A stretch of DNA of 64,000 nucleotides from Cellvibrio japonicus Ueda107 (GCF_000019225.1 NC_010995.1:1992501-2056500); one strand, 5' to 3'. Shown: positions 27,711 through 37,150, counted from the stretch's first letter. Numbers and translations: made by a program. Notes: a model not told the origin generated them from the sequence alone.

Positions 27711-29615
27711 ATGACCGTTGATGCCCGCAAAGAAACTCGTGGCTTTCAGACAGAAGCCAAACAATTGCTGCATTTGATGATTCATTCGCTTTATTCCAAT
27801 AAGGAAATCTTTCTGCGCGAGCTGGTTTCCAATGCCTCGGACGCTGCCGATAAATTGCGTTTTGAAGCGGTTTCCAATGGCGATCTCTATGAAGGTGACG
27901 CGGATCTGAAAATCCGTATCGATTTTGATAAAGAAGCCAAAACCCTGACCATTAGCGACAATGGTATAGGCATGTCCCGCGAGGAAGTCGTTGATAACCT
28001 GGGGACCATCGCCAAATCAGGCACTGCGCACTTCATGCAAAACCTGACGGGTGATCAGAAAAAAGATGCCCAATTGATTGGTCAGTTTGGTGTGGGCTTC
28101 TACTCTGCCTTTATTGTGGCCGATCGCGTTGTGGTCACTACGCGCCGCGCGGGCAGTCCTGCCAGTGACGGTGTGCGCTGGGAGTGTACCGGTGAGGCTG
28201 AGTTTACCGTTGAATCCGTTGAAAAGGCTGCGCGCGGTACTACCGTAGAGTTGCACCTGAAATCCGATGCGGAAGAGTTCGCAGATCACTGGCGCTTGCG
28301 CTCTATCATCAAAAAATATTCTGATCACATCGCTATCCCTGTCGTCATGAAAAAGCAAAATCCTGTTGGCGAGGATGGCGACAAGCAGGAGCCGGAAGAC
28401 GAGGTTATCAATACCGCAACAGCGCTCTGGACCCGCTCACGCAGTGATGTCACTGACGAAGAATACAAAGAGTTTTACAAGCACATCAGCCATGATTTTT
28501 CCGAGCCGCTGAGCTGGAGCCACAACCGGGTAGAGGGCAAACTGGATTACACCAGTCTGTTGTTCATTCCTGCTCGCGCTCCCTTCGATTTGTATAACCG
28601 CGATGCTTCGCGCGGCCTCAAACTGTATGTTCAGCGCACCTTTATTATGGATGACGCTGAACAATTCCTGCCGCTTTATTTACGCTTTATTAAAGGCGTG
28701 GTGGACTCCAATGATTTGAGCCTCAACGTTTCGCGCGAAATCCTGCAGAAAGACCCCAATATTGATGCCATGCGTTCAGCATTGACCAAACGCGTACTGG
28801 ATATGCTCGATAAGATGGCGAAAAACGAGCCGGAAAATTACAGCAAATTCTGGAATGAATTCGGCCAGGTCATGAAAGAAGGGCCCGCCGAAGATTTTGC
28901 CAATCGCGACAAAGTTGCCAAATTGCTGCGCTTTGCCTCTACCCATACCGACAAGCCTGAGCAGGATCAATCGCTGGACGATTATGTGGCGCGGATGAAA
29001 GACGGGCAGGAAAAGGTTTATTACATTGCTGCCGAAAACTTCAATACCGCCAAAAACAGTCCGCATCTGGAAGTATTCCGCAAGAAGGGTATTGAGGTAT
29101 TGTTGTTGTCCGACCGTGTCGACGAATGGCTAATGAGCCATCTCTACGAGTTCGAAGGCAAGCAATTCCAGGATGTCGGCAAGGGTGAATTGGATCTGGG
29201 TAAACTGGATACGGATGAGGAAAAGCAGGCACAGGAAAAAGTGGCTGAGCAACTTAAGCCCTTACTGGAGCGTGTGAAAACGGTATTGGATGAGGCTGTT
29301 TCTGAAGTGCGTATCACCCATCGCCTCACCGAGTCGCCAGCTTGTGTGGTCGTGGGGGCTCAGGATATGGGCGCTCAAATGCGTCGTATTCTGGAAGCGG
29401 CGGGTCAGAAAGTGCCTGATGCCAAGCCCATTTTTGAGCTTAACCCCGAGCATCCACTGGTGCAAAAACTGGAACAAGAGGCGAATGAGCCCCGTTTTGC
29501 CGACTTGACCCACATCCTGTTTGACCAGGCCAACCTCGCCGAGGGGGCGCAATTGCAAGATCCGGCCGTCTATGTCCAGCGCTTGAACAAGTTGTTGCTT
29601 GAGTTATCCCATTAA
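27711..29615 (+). CDS. htpG: Molecular chaperone HtpG (Hsp90)
   Basis: ATP-dependent cytosolic chaperone, homodimer, late folding steps and client remodelling. 634 residues, the usual bacterial length. The N-terminal GHKL ATPase has the signature YSNKEIFLRELVSNASDA (about 26-43), the DNGIGM motif (about 84-89) and the GQFGVGFYSAF lid segment (about 124-134); the middle domain has the NVSREILQ stretch near 345. The AGGAG site at 27699 precedes ATG 27711 by 7 bases. It is a single-gene unit with its own terminator. The AT-rich 184 bases between the tRNA terminator and its start should hold a heat-shock promoter, but I do not see a clear sigma-32 box. Confidence 0.97.
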   Translation: MTVDARKETRGFQTEAKQLLHLMIHSLYSNKEIFLRELVSNASDAADKLRFEAVSNGDLYEGDADLKIRIDFDKEAKTLTISDNGIGMSREEVVDNLGTIAKSGTAHFMQNLTGDQKKDAQLIGQFGVGFYSAFIVADRVVVTTRRAGSPASDGVRWECTGEAEFTVESVEKAARGTTVELHLKSDAEEFADHWRLRSIIKKYSDHIAIPVVMKKQNPVGEDGDKQEPEDEVINTATALWTRSRSDVTDEEYKEFYKHISHDFSEPLSWSHNRVEGKLDYTSLLFIPARAPFDLYNRDASRGLKLYVQRTFIMDDAEQFLPLYLRFIKGVVDSNDLSLNVSREILQKDPNIDAMRSALTKRVLDMLDKMAKNEPENYSKFWNEFGQVMKEGPAEDFANRDKVAKLLRFASTHTDKPEQDQSLDDYVARMKDGQEKVYYIAAENFNTAKNSPHLEVFRKKGIEVLLLSDRVDEWLMSHLYEFEGKQFQDVGKGELDLGKLDTDEEKQAQEKVAEQLKPLLERVKTVLDEAVSEVRITHRLTESPACVVVGAQDMGAQMRRILEAAGQKVPDAKPIFELNPEHPLVQKLEQEANEPRFADLTHILFDQANLAEGAQLQDPAVYVQRLNKLLLELSH

Positions 29616-29653
29616 ATAACAGCTTGTGGTGCCGGGTGGTTTCACTGGCTAAA

Positions 29654-29692
29654 AAAATGACCTTGGCCGATACTGGCCAAGGTCATTTTTTA
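29654..29692 (+). terminator. Rho-independent terminator after htpG
   Basis: Fifteen-base perfect stem (29654-29668 with 29675-29689), six-base loop, T run. It lies 38 bases after the htpG stop. Confidence 0.92.
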
Positions 29693-29731
29693 TGTAGGTC
29701 CAGATTTCAACAATTCGAACAGGATTGACTC

Positions 29732-30196
29732 ATGGAATATAAACAAAGCCCATTGCCTGCCAATAAAGCGATTGCACTGGTTGCGCATGACAATAAAAAG
29801 CAGGACTTACTGGCTTGGTGTCGTAAACACCTGGACGCCTTGCGTCACCACCAGCTGATGGCGACAGGTACTACCGGTGCCCTGATTGAGCGCGAGACCG
29901 GATTAGCCATACATAAATTGATCTCCGGTCCTTTAGGCGGCGATCAGCAAGTGGGTGCGCTGATTACCGAAGGCAAGGTCGATATGTTGGTTTTTTTCTG
30001 GGACCCTTTTGAACCTATGCCCCATGATCCGGATGTAAAAGCCTTGCTGCGCATTGCGGCTGTGTGGAATATCCCGGTCGCCTGCAACCAGGTTTCGGCG
30101 GATTTTATGGTAGCTTCTCCCTGCTTTTCGACACCTGTCGAGCGTTTGATCCCTGATTATGCGGCTTATATGGCAAGGCGAGCCCAGGGCAATTGA
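29732..30196 (+). CDS. mgsA: Methylglyoxal synthase
   Basis: Turns dihydroxyacetone phosphate into methylglyoxal, bypassing the lower part of glycolysis when phosphate is scarce. 154 residues, the usual size, one MGS-like domain. The motifs of the phosphate-binding site, TGTTG near 47-51 and SGPLGGDQQ near 65-73, are present, and the later DPFEPMPHDPDV stretch is typical. ATG 29732 follows an AGGATT site. Alone between two terminator-flanked units. Confidence 0.95.
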   Translation: MEYKQSPLPANKAIALVAHDNKKQDLLAWCRKHLDALRHHQLMATGTTGALIERETGLAIHKLISGPLGGDQQVGALITEGKVDMLVFFWDPFEPMPHDPDVKALLRIAAVWNIPVACNQVSADFMVASPCFSTPVERLIPDYAAYMARRAQGN

Positions 30197-30498
30197 CAGT
30201 GTGATTTGAGCGATGGATTCGCAGGGATTAGGGGTACGTTTGCCGGTAGTTTTTACCTGTCAGGCTGCAAAATGCGGTTTGATTTACCGTTTTGAGCAAA
30301 GAATCAGCAAAAAAAGACTCGCCTTATAGCCTGCTTTTGTTAATATCTGTAAACACCTGATGGCTTCGTTCTAAGTATCAGGTGATCGGAATAAAAATCA
30401 GTCTAAGAACCCGTGGTTCGATAGAACACTGAATAATCATCGGATGAAGCAAACCAAGCAGATAACAATAAGCTTTAAGAGCTGTAGAGGTGTTTCAT
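30197..30498 (+). other. 302-base gap and leader of the cold-shock gene
   Basis: No gene is visible. It holds an 8-base stem (cacctgat 30354-30361 with atcaggtg 30377-30384, 15-base loop) about 115 bases before the cold-shock start. Cold-shock genes often have long structured leaders that act as RNA thermosensors, so this hairpin is a candidate for that role. Confidence 0.45.
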
Positions 30499-30714
30499 AT
30501 GGCAGATCGCGAGATTGGCACAGTGAAGTGGTTCAATAATGTCCGTGGATACGGCTTTATTACCCGAGGCGAAGGTAGTGAAGATATCTTTGTGCATTAC
30601 CGCAATATTCGTGCTGAAGGGTATCGTTCATTAGCTGAAGGACAAAGCGTGGAATTTCAATTACAAAAGGGCGAAAAAGGGTTGCAGGCTGAAGATGTGA
30701 TTTTGTTGAGCTAA
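30499..30714 (+). CDS. Cold-shock domain protein
   Basis: 71 residues, a single cold-shock domain that binds single-stranded RNA and DNA through RNP1 (here KWFNNVRGYGFI, about 10-21) and RNP2 (DIFVHY, about 30-35). The canonical sequences are KWFN-x-x-KGFGFI and DVFVHF, so this is a slightly divergent form with Tyr replacing Phe twice and an unusual NIRAEGYRSL loop. Role unresolved; paralogues include both cold-induced and constitutive proteins. The frame runs upstream to GTG 30490, but GAGG at 30487 is 8 bases from ATG 30499, which is preferred. Confidence 0.93.
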   Translation: MADREIGTVKWFNNVRGYGFITRGEGSEDIFVHYRNIRAEGYRSLAEGQSVEFQLQKGEKGLQAEDVILLS

Positions 30715-30737
30715 CCAAAATTACTGGCCACTTACTT

Positions 30738-30769
30738 AAAAAAACACCGGCATCTGCCGGTGTTTTTTT
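30738..30769. terminator. Bidirectional terminator between cold-shock gene and csiV
   Basis: Stem of seven GC-rich base pairs (caccggc 30745-30751 with gccggtg 30756-30762) extended by seven A and seven T; the loop is atct. It serves the plus-strand cold-shock gene and, on the other strand, the end of csiV at 30777. Confidence 0.92.
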
Positions 30770-30776
30770 ATCTGCC

Positions 30777-31625
30777 TTACTGCGATGTACCGGTCGGGTT
30801 ATAGGGCGTCACCTTAACAATGACACCCAGCAGGGGGTGATCCAGATAATGCACTTCGTTGCTGCGCATATCGCGCACCTCTTTCATGAGAACAATCTGA
30901 CGCGGAACATAGGGAGTTGATTCTTCTTCTGCTGCAAGCACATTGGCAGTACTCCAATCGGCCAGGGGATCATCCAGCAAATTGATATCACTTTCGAGGG
31001 TTAATGCTGGCTGGCTGGCTGGGCGATAGTTAGGGCGTAGTGGAATAGAGGGCCATTCCTGGGCTGTGGCCTGGTCGACATTCACATTAAATTGGGTAAA
31101 CCAAAGGGTAGTGCTGAGCTTGAGGTAAGTCGCCACACTCAGGGTAATACTGCCCTCCAATTCCAGGTGTTTACCATAGGACTGGCCACCACTGATCAGG
31201 ATACCCTGGGCATTTTTCGCCGATGTAACCGGCTGGCGCCAGGCTTCATGAAACAGCAGCTGGTAACCGCTGTTATGGGCAAGTCGATGGGCTTGGTCAT
31301 TGAGTGTGCGCTCTGTTGCAGGCAGTAGCCAGTAGGGTTCGCGGGTCAAATCCACATTGGTACTGCCACTCGCCGATGTGTGGGTATTGTCGGTATGGCT
31401 GCTTGTCTGGTTTGGGTTTTTCAGCTCAACCCAGCGGCTCGGGTAACGGAGCTTAATGTCCCTTGGCCAGTGTTCTTCAGTCTTGGCATTTCGCCGCGCA
31501 AATACGACCAATTCCACTTGATACCAGCCTTCATTGCGCCCCTGGGCATTGGCGGCGCATGATCCGCCGACGGTCAGCAATATCAGCAGGATCGATAGAT
31601 GGAGACGACTTTGTGATAGCAACAT
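30777..31625 (-). CDS. csiV: CsiV family protein
   Basis: 282 residues: signal peptide 1-28, then the CsiV (PF10972) hallmark GWYQVELVVFARR near 33-45. Vibrio CsiV is a periplasmic protein that protects cell shape during exposure to D-amino acids and acts with peptidoglycan synthesis. It lies 56 bases behind mfd on the same strand, a gene order I recall from several gammaproteobacteria, so it may be co-transcribed with mfd. A SASGS-type polar linker occurs in the middle. Function here is by family only. Confidence 0.8.
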   Translation of the reverse strand: MLLSQSRLHLSILLILLTVGGSCAANAQGRNEGWYQVELVVFARRNAKTEEHWPRDIKLRYPSRWVELKNPNQTSSHTDNTHTSASGSTNVDLTREPYWLLPATERTLNDQAHRLAHNSGYQLLFHEAWRQPVTSAKNAQGILISGGQSYGKHLELEGSITLSVATYLKLSTTLWFTQFNVNVDQATAQEWPSIPLRPNYRPASQPALTLESDINLLDDPLADWSTANVLAAEEESTPYVPRQIVLMKEVRDMRSNEVHYLDHPLLGVIVKVTPYNPTGTSQ

Positions 31626-31681
31626 GTGTTTAACCTTTACGCATGGTGTTGTGAGCCCGGTTTTACATCACTGCGACAGAC

Positions 31682-34600
31682 TCAGCTTTTCGGGGTTAAA
31701 TAGTCGAGCAATTCGCTCAGGGTTTGCAAACGTTTTTCGGTTGATTCGAGATCCTGTGCGAATTTTAATTGGTTAGCCCCTTCCAGTTTATACACGCGCG
31801 GTTGGCTTTGTACCAGTTTGACAATTTGCAGGGGATCGACGCCGGTAGCGCCGGAAAACTCGATTTTTCCACCGCGGCTGTTGGCTTCGATTTTGGTAAT
31901 ACCCAATTGCTCGGCAGTAATCTTGATCTGGGTAACCCGGAATAAATTTTTGACCGCGTCTGGTAACAGGCCGAAACGGTCAATCATTTCGACTTGCAGG
32001 TCACGTAGCGATTCTGCGTTCTCGGCATTGGCCAGGCGCTTATACATGACCAACCGCAAATGCACATCAGGTAAATAGTCGGAGGGGATCAGGGCAGGAA
32101 TGCGCAGGTTGATATCAATGCTTTCCTTGAGTGCCTGCTCAATATCAGCCTGTTTACCCTGGCGAATGGCCTTGACCGCACGGTCGAGCATTTCCATATA
32201 CAGTGAAAAGCCAATGGTTTGGATCTGGCCGCTTTGCTCTTCTCCCAGGAGTTCGCCGGCACCGCGTATTTCCATATCGTAGGTTGCCAGGGTAAAGCCG
32301 GCACCCAGGTCCTCGGCGGCGCTGATCGCCTCCAGCCGTTTCACCGCATCATCGGTCATGGCGCGGCGTTCGGGCGTTAACAAATAGGCGTAGGCCTGGT
32401 GATGCGAACGTCCTACGCGGCCGCGCAATTGATGCAACTGGGCCAAACCGAATTTATCGGCACGGTTGATAATAATGGTGTTGGCACTGGGAATATCGAT
32501 ACCGGTTTCGATAATGGTGGTGCACACCATGATATTGAAACGTTTGTGATAAAAATCCGACATCACCCGTTCGAGGTCACGCTCACGCATCTGTCCATGG
32601 CCGACAGCGATACGGGCCTCCGGAATCAGCTCCTGTAATTCCCGCGCAACTTTTTCAATGGTATCCACTTCATTATGCAGGTAATACACCTGGCCGCCGC
32701 GCAGGATTTCACGCAGGATTGCCTCTTTGATAACGGCCTCATCATAGGTGCGGACAAAGGTTTTTACAGAGAGGCGACGTGCTGGTGGTGTGGCGATAAT
32801 CGATAGATCGCGAATACCTGCCATGGACATATTCAAGGTGCGCGGGATAGGTGTTGCGGTCAGGGTAAGGATGTCGATTTCGGCGCGCAAGGCCTTGATC
32901 TGTTCCTTCTGGCGTACACCGAAGCGATGTTCTTCATCGATAATCAACAGCCCAAGGTTTTTAAATTTAATGTCTGGCTGTAACAACTTGTGGGTGCCAA
33001 CGATAATATCGACCTTTCCTTCCGCCAGCCGCTCCAGTACCTGGTTGACCTCTTTGGTGGTGCGGAAGCGGGAGAGCACTTCAATGGTAATGGGCCATTC
33101 AGCAAAGCGATCCTTGAGCGATTCATAGTGCTGCTGTGCCAGCAGCGTTGTGGGGGCGAGAATAGCGACCTGTTTTCCGGCATGGCTGGCGACAAATGCC
33201 GCGCGCATGGCCACTTCGGTTTTACCAAAGCCAACATCGCCACACACCAATCTATCCATAGGTTTGGGCGATAACATATCCTTGACCACCGCTTCAATAG
33301 CACGCTGTTGGTCTGGTGTTTCCTCGAAAGGAAAACTGGCTGAAAATGCCGCGTAGGCTGTTTGCGGATCGGGAAATGCAAACCCCTTGCGCGCTGCGCG
33401 GCGGGCATAGACTTCCAGCAGTTCAGCGGCGGTATCACGGATCTGTTCAGCGGCCTTGCGCTTGGCTTTTTGCCAGGACTCGCTGCCCAGTTTATGCAAT
33501 GGCGCCAAGTCATCTTCTGCGCCACTGTAGCGACTGATCAGGTGCAGGCTGGTGACGGGTACATAAAGTTTTGCGTCGTCGGCGTATTCAAGTGTGAGGA
33601 ATTCATTGGTCTGGTTATCAACAGTAATGGTTTCTAGCCCGCGGTAGCGGCCAACACCGTGGTCGATATGGACAACCGGCGCCCCGATTTTAAGCTCCGT
33701 CAGATTTTTAACGACCAGCTCGCTGTTATCTTGCGCTTGTTTACGGCGGCGTTGTTGCTGGATGCGCTCACCAAATAACTGCGATTCGGCAATCAATACT
33801 GTATCGGGTTGCTGTTGTTGCAAGCCCTGTTCCAGTGGAGCAATCGTAATGGCAATACTCTCCTTGCTGGAGAGAAATGCTTGCCAGCTTTCTGCCGGTG
33901 CGGGGCGAACGCGAATACGGCCAAGCAGTTCAAGTAATGTTTCGCGGCGACCGGCGGATTCAGCGCAAAACAGAACACGCCCGTGATATTCCATCAGGAA
34001 TGCTTCTATCGCTGCCAGGGGCTGCTCAGCTTGGGCGCGAATTGGCAGGTTGGGTGGTTGGCAGCTGGCAAAATTATAATGTCCGGCCCGCTCCTCAAGG
34101 ATGTCATTGCTGATAAACGTGCGCGAATAAGGTTTTAGCTGGGTATAGAGCTCGTCAATACTCAGGTAAATATCTTTGGGGGGCAACAGTGGGCGCAACG
34201 GGTCGACGCGACGGCTTTCGTAGCGACGCAACAATTCAAGCCAAAAATTCTCTGCCGATTTTTCAAAATTACCCAGAGCATAGACCAGTGTATTTTGCGG
34301 TAAATAATCGAACAGGTTGCTGCAACTATCGAAAAAGAGAGGCAGATAATATTCGACGCCGGGTGGTGAGATACCTGCACTGATATCCTGAAATACGGGA
34401 CACTCCTTGTGGTTGACATCAAAGCGTTCCAGCCATTGTTGTTTGAACAGATTGATGCCGGGTTTGTTGAGGGGAAACTCCTTTGCGGGAAGCAGCTGGA
34501 TTTTTTCCACCTTATCGATCGTCATCTGGGTTTCTGGATCGAATGTGCGCAGGGTTTCCACTTCATCATCGAACAGATCGATGCGATAGGGCAGGTCGCT

Positions 34601-35167
34601 GCCCATGGGGAATATATCCAGCAATGCACCGCGCACGGCAAATTCACCGTGTTCGTAAACTGTATCGACGGCGTGGTATCCGGCGCGCTCAAGATTGTGG
34701 CGCAGCTGGTCAATATCCAGTTGTTCGCCTACTGCCAGCATCAGGCTGTTGCCAAGCAGATAGCTGCGCGGCATCAAACGCTGCAAAAGTGTGGTTATGG
34801 GGACGACAAGGATGCCCCGCCTGGTTGTGGGTAATCGATAAAGCGTGCGCAAACGCTCGGAAATAATATCCTGGTGTGGGGAAATACTGTCGTAGGGTAA
34901 GGTCTCCCAATCTGCCAGGTGCAACACAGGAAGTTGTTCATCGCCGCCGGTGAAAAAACTCAATTCAGTTTGCAGGCGGATGGCACTGCTGGTATCCGGA
35001 GCGATTACCAGGCTTAAGCCTGCATAGTTACGTGCGGCATTGACAATAGCTAATGCCTGGGCACTGCCGTGCAGATTTCCCCAATACTGGCGGTTACCGA
35101 GGCGATCTGAAAGCGGTGGTTGTGTCAGTGGTATTAGGGATCCTGAAGGGAAAGTTGGGTTTGTCAT
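31682..35167 (-). CDS. mfd: Transcription-repair coupling factor Mfd
   Basis: Recognises RNA polymerase stalled at DNA damage, displaces it with its ATPase and recruits UvrA. 1161 residues from the chosen ATG 35167 (E. coli 1148). Order: UvrB-homology domains, the RNA-polymerase interaction domain with LKIGAPVVHIDHGVGRY near residue 490, and the superfamily 2 helicase half with Walker A GDVGFGKTEVA (about 645) and Walker B DEEH (about 746). A TTG at 35236 would add 23 Pro/Ser-rich residues; the shorter form aligns better with the family N-terminus, though neither start has a clear ribosome-binding site. UvrC of the same repair pathway is encoded at 55.9 kb. Confidence 0.96.
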   Translation of the reverse strand: MTNPTFPSGSLIPLTQPPLSDRLGNRQYWGNLHGSAQALAIVNAARNYAGLSLVIAPDTSSAIRLQTELSFFTGGDEQLPVLHLADWETLPYDSISPHQDIISERLRTLYRLPTTRRGILVVPITTLLQRLMPRSYLLGNSLMLAVGEQLDIDQLRHNLERAGYHAVDTVYEHGEFAVRGALLDIFPMGSDLPYRIDLFDDEVETLRTFDPETQMTIDKVEKIQLLPAKEFPLNKPGINLFKQQWLERFDVNHKECPVFQDISAGISPPGVEYYLPLFFDSCSNLFDYLPQNTLVYALGNFEKSAENFWLELLRRYESRRVDPLRPLLPPKDIYLSIDELYTQLKPYSRTFISNDILEERAGHYNFASCQPPNLPIRAQAEQPLAAIEAFLMEYHGRVLFCAESAGRRETLLELLGRIRVRPAPAESWQAFLSSKESIAITIAPLEQGLQQQQPDTVLIAESQLFGERIQQQRRRKQAQDNSELVVKNLTELKIGAPVVHIDHGVGRYRGLETITVDNQTNEFLTLEYADDAKLYVPVTSLHLISRYSGAEDDLAPLHKLGSESWQKAKRKAAEQIRDTAAELLEVYARRAARKGFAFPDPQTAYAAFSASFPFEETPDQQRAIEAVVKDMLSPKPMDRLVCGDVGFGKTEVAMRAAFVASHAGKQVAILAPTTLLAQQHYESLKDRFAEWPITIEVLSRFRTTKEVNQVLERLAEGKVDIIVGTHKLLQPDIKFKNLGLLIIDEEHRFGVRQKEQIKALRAEIDILTLTATPIPRTLNMSMAGIRDLSIIATPPARRLSVKTFVRTYDEAVIKEAILREILRGGQVYYLHNEVDTIEKVARELQELIPEARIAVGHGQMRERDLERVMSDFYHKRFNIMVCTTIIETGIDIPSANTIIINRADKFGLAQLHQLRGRVGRSHHQAYAYLLTPERRAMTDDAVKRLEAISAAEDLGAGFTLATYDMEIRGAGELLGEEQSGQIQTIGFSLYMEMLDRAVKAIRQGKQADIEQALKESIDINLRIPALIPSDYLPDVHLRLVMYKRLANAENAESLRDLQVEMIDRFGLLPDAVKNLFRVTQIKITAEQLGITKIEANSRGGKIEFSGATGVDPLQIVKLVQSQPRVYKLEGANQLKFAQDLESTEKRLQTLSELLDYLTPKS

Positions 35168-35366
35168 GCCATTCGGTTTCTGTATAGGTGGAATCGCCTT
35201 GGACTCATTGCTGGATGTGCCGATAGATGAGGGCAAAGTGGCCGCGCATTTTACCTGCCTTGGTTGCTAAATGGGTGAATGATGTATGTCATCAATTATA
35301 AAAAAATCGGGACTATAAATCGGAGTCAATAGTGGCTGTTTTTAATGGAGCAGAATCTTTATTTTT

Positions 35367-35385
35367 GATAATGATTATTATTTGC
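35367..35385. promoter_or_regulatory. Fur-box-like sequence upstream of nqrA
   Basis: 19 bases starting GATAATGATTATTATT match the classical Fur box at about 15 of 19 positions by hand count. It overlaps the -35 box of a candidate promoter for the nqr operon (TTGCAA 35382-35387). It also lies about 200 bases from the mfd start on the other strand, so either gene could be the target, and short AT-rich matches can arise by chance. Confidence 0.4.
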
Positions 35386-35410
35386 AATTTTGAGGCGCGT
35401 GAAATTTAGT
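35382..35410 (+). promoter_or_regulatory. Candidate promoter of the nqr operon
   Basis: TTGCAA (35382-35387) and TTTAGT (35405-35410), 17 bases apart, each matching 4 of 6 consensus bases. If used, transcription begins near 35417 and the leader before nqrA is about 387 bases. Confidence 0.4.
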
Positions 35411-35416
35411 CTATGT

Positions 35417-35803
35417 GGGGTGGGGGCGTCAAATCATCGCTAAAGGCGTGTTAAAAGCACAGGCTGGCTATGGTTATTGGCTCGGGTGATGATTATAATC
35501 GCCCGGATTTGTCTGGCCGACTAAAACTCCTCTCAAATCAATCTCTTGAGCATTTTAAAGCGTCCCATGATTTGGGCTGGGGAGTAGTCGCGACCAAAGA
35601 ATACTCGTTTGTGGTACTGCGTCGTAAATACCGCAAGCGAGCAGCTCGTCGGTGCAGGTTGTCGCCCCAAAGGGGTGTCAGGTTCCCGCCAGGATGTAAC
35701 CTGACTCACTCGGCTGGCTATGACAGCAGAATGTGCCAAGAGCTCCCACGCGGTCTGAAATAGTTTCAGGCCAACATCCACACGAACGACTAGGCAGAGA
35801 CGT
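35417..35803 (+). other. Long leader region of nqrA with several hairpins
   Basis: No convincing gene in the roughly 390 bases before nqrA (the 636-base gap starts at the mfd start). Three stems stand out: cgagc/gctcg around 35637-35648, cccc/gggg at 35665-35668 with 35672-35675, and gtcaggtt/aacctgac at 35677-35684 with 35698-35705. An open frame at 35470-35763 has an Arg/Cys-rich, unprotein-like composition and is not called. The clustered stems suggest a structured leader, class unknown. Confidence 0.4.
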
Positions 35804-37147
35804 ATGATAAAGATTCGTCGAGGATTGGATTTGCCCATTAACGGCAAGCCCAATCAATCTATTGAGGATGGCCCTCAAGTCCGCCAGGTAGCTCTCATAG
35901 GGTTTGATTACCAGGGTATGAAGCCCACTATGGCAGTGAAGGTAGGCGATAGGGTCAAGTTGGGTCAGGAATTATTTGCTGACAAGAAAATTGAAGGGGT
36001 TATTTACACTTCTCCCGCCTCTGGTGTTGTATCTGCCATTCATCGCGGTGACCAGCGTGTGTTTCACTCCATTGTGATTGACGTAGAGGGTGATGATGCG
36101 CTGGCGTTTAACCAATATGCCGCCGCTGACCTGGCTGGCTTGAGTGCTGAACAGGTTCAACAGAATCTGGTGCAGTCCGGTTTGTGGACTGCCTTTCGCA
36201 CCCGTCCTTACAGCAAGTCGCCAACCCCGGGTTCCAAACCCCATTCCATTTTTGTCCAGGCCATAGATACCAATCCTCTGGCGGCTGACCCAGCGGTGAT
36301 TATCGCCGCTAAGGCAGATGCCTTTGCCAATGGCTTGACACTGCTGGCGCGCCTGACCGAAGGCAAGGTGTTTGTCTGCCAGGCAGAAGCTGCCAACTTG
36401 CCCAAAGGGCAGGGCGCCAATATCGCCTATGAAAGCTTTGCCGGTGTTCATCCAGCCGGCAACCCGGGCACGCACATCCACTACCTGGATCCTGTCAGTG
36501 CGAGCAAAACCGTGTGGACTATCGGTTATCAGGACGTGATTGCCATCGGTGAGTTGTTTACCACTGGTCGCCTCAATGTTGAGCGTGTCGTAGCCCTGGC
36601 TGGTCCGCAGGTGGATCGTCCGCGCCTGGTGCGTACCCGTCTGGGCGCCAACCTGGACCAACTGACCCAAGGCCAGTTGAAAGCGGGTGAAAACCGCGTG
36701 ATTTCCGGTTCTGTGTTTGGTGGTCGTCGCTCCTTTGGCAATCTCACCTTCCTCGGTCGTTTCCACACCCAGGTCAGTGTGTTACTGGAAGGCCGTGAGC
36801 GCGAAATGCTGCATTATCTGCGCGCCGGTTTTAACAAGTTCTCGGTGATGGGGATTTTTATCTCCAAGCTCTTTCCCTCAAAAACCTTCGACTTCACCAC
36901 GTCTACTAATGGTTCCGAGCGCGCCATGGTGCCAGTGGGTTCCTACGAGAAGGTGATGCCATTGGATATCCTGCCCACCCAGTTGCTGCGTTCGCTGATT
37001 GTGGGTGATACCGAAACGGCACAAAAACTGGGTTGCCTGGAATTGGACGAAGAAGATTTGGCGCTGTGTACCTTTGTGTGCCCCGGCAAATACGAATACG
37101 GCCCGATTCTGCGCAACAACCTCACCCGTATCGAGAATGAGGGTTAA
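35804..37147 (+). CDS. nqrA: Na+-translocating NADH:quinone oxidoreductase subunit A
   Basis: Cytosolic quinone-interacting subunit of the six-subunit sodium pump that oxidises NADH, reduces ubiquinone and exports Na+. 447 residues, usual length, beginning MIKIRRGLDLPI and including the KVGDRVKLGQ segment near 48-57. First gene of nqrABCDEF; its TAA stop is three bases from the nqrB start. The organism therefore uses a sodium cycle at this step, as marine and many pseudomonad-related bacteria do. Confidence 0.96.
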   Translation: MIKIRRGLDLPINGKPNQSIEDGPQVRQVALIGFDYQGMKPTMAVKVGDRVKLGQELFADKKIEGVIYTSPASGVVSAIHRGDQRVFHSIVIDVEGDDALAFNQYAAADLAGLSAEQVQQNLVQSGLWTAFRTRPYSKSPTPGSKPHSIFVQAIDTNPLAADPAVIIAAKADAFANGLTLLARLTEGKVFVCQAEAANLPKGQGANIAYESFAGVHPAGNPGTHIHYLDPVSASKTVWTIGYQDVIAIGELFTTGRLNVERVVALAGPQVDRPRLVRTRLGANLDQLTQGQLKAGENRVISGSVFGGRRSFGNLTFLGRFHTQVSVLLEGREREMLHYLRAGFNKFSVMGIFISKLFPSKTFDFTTSTNGSERAMVPVGSYEKVMPLDILPTQLLRSLIVGDTETAQKLGCLELDEEDLALCTFVCPGKYEYGPILRNNLTRIENEG

Positions 37148-37150
37148 TTG

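Noticed and set aside
35470..35763. 97-codon open frame upstream of nqrA
   Set aside because: Arg- and Cys-rich with no ribosome-binding site; overlaps the hairpins of the leader, so treated as non-coding.
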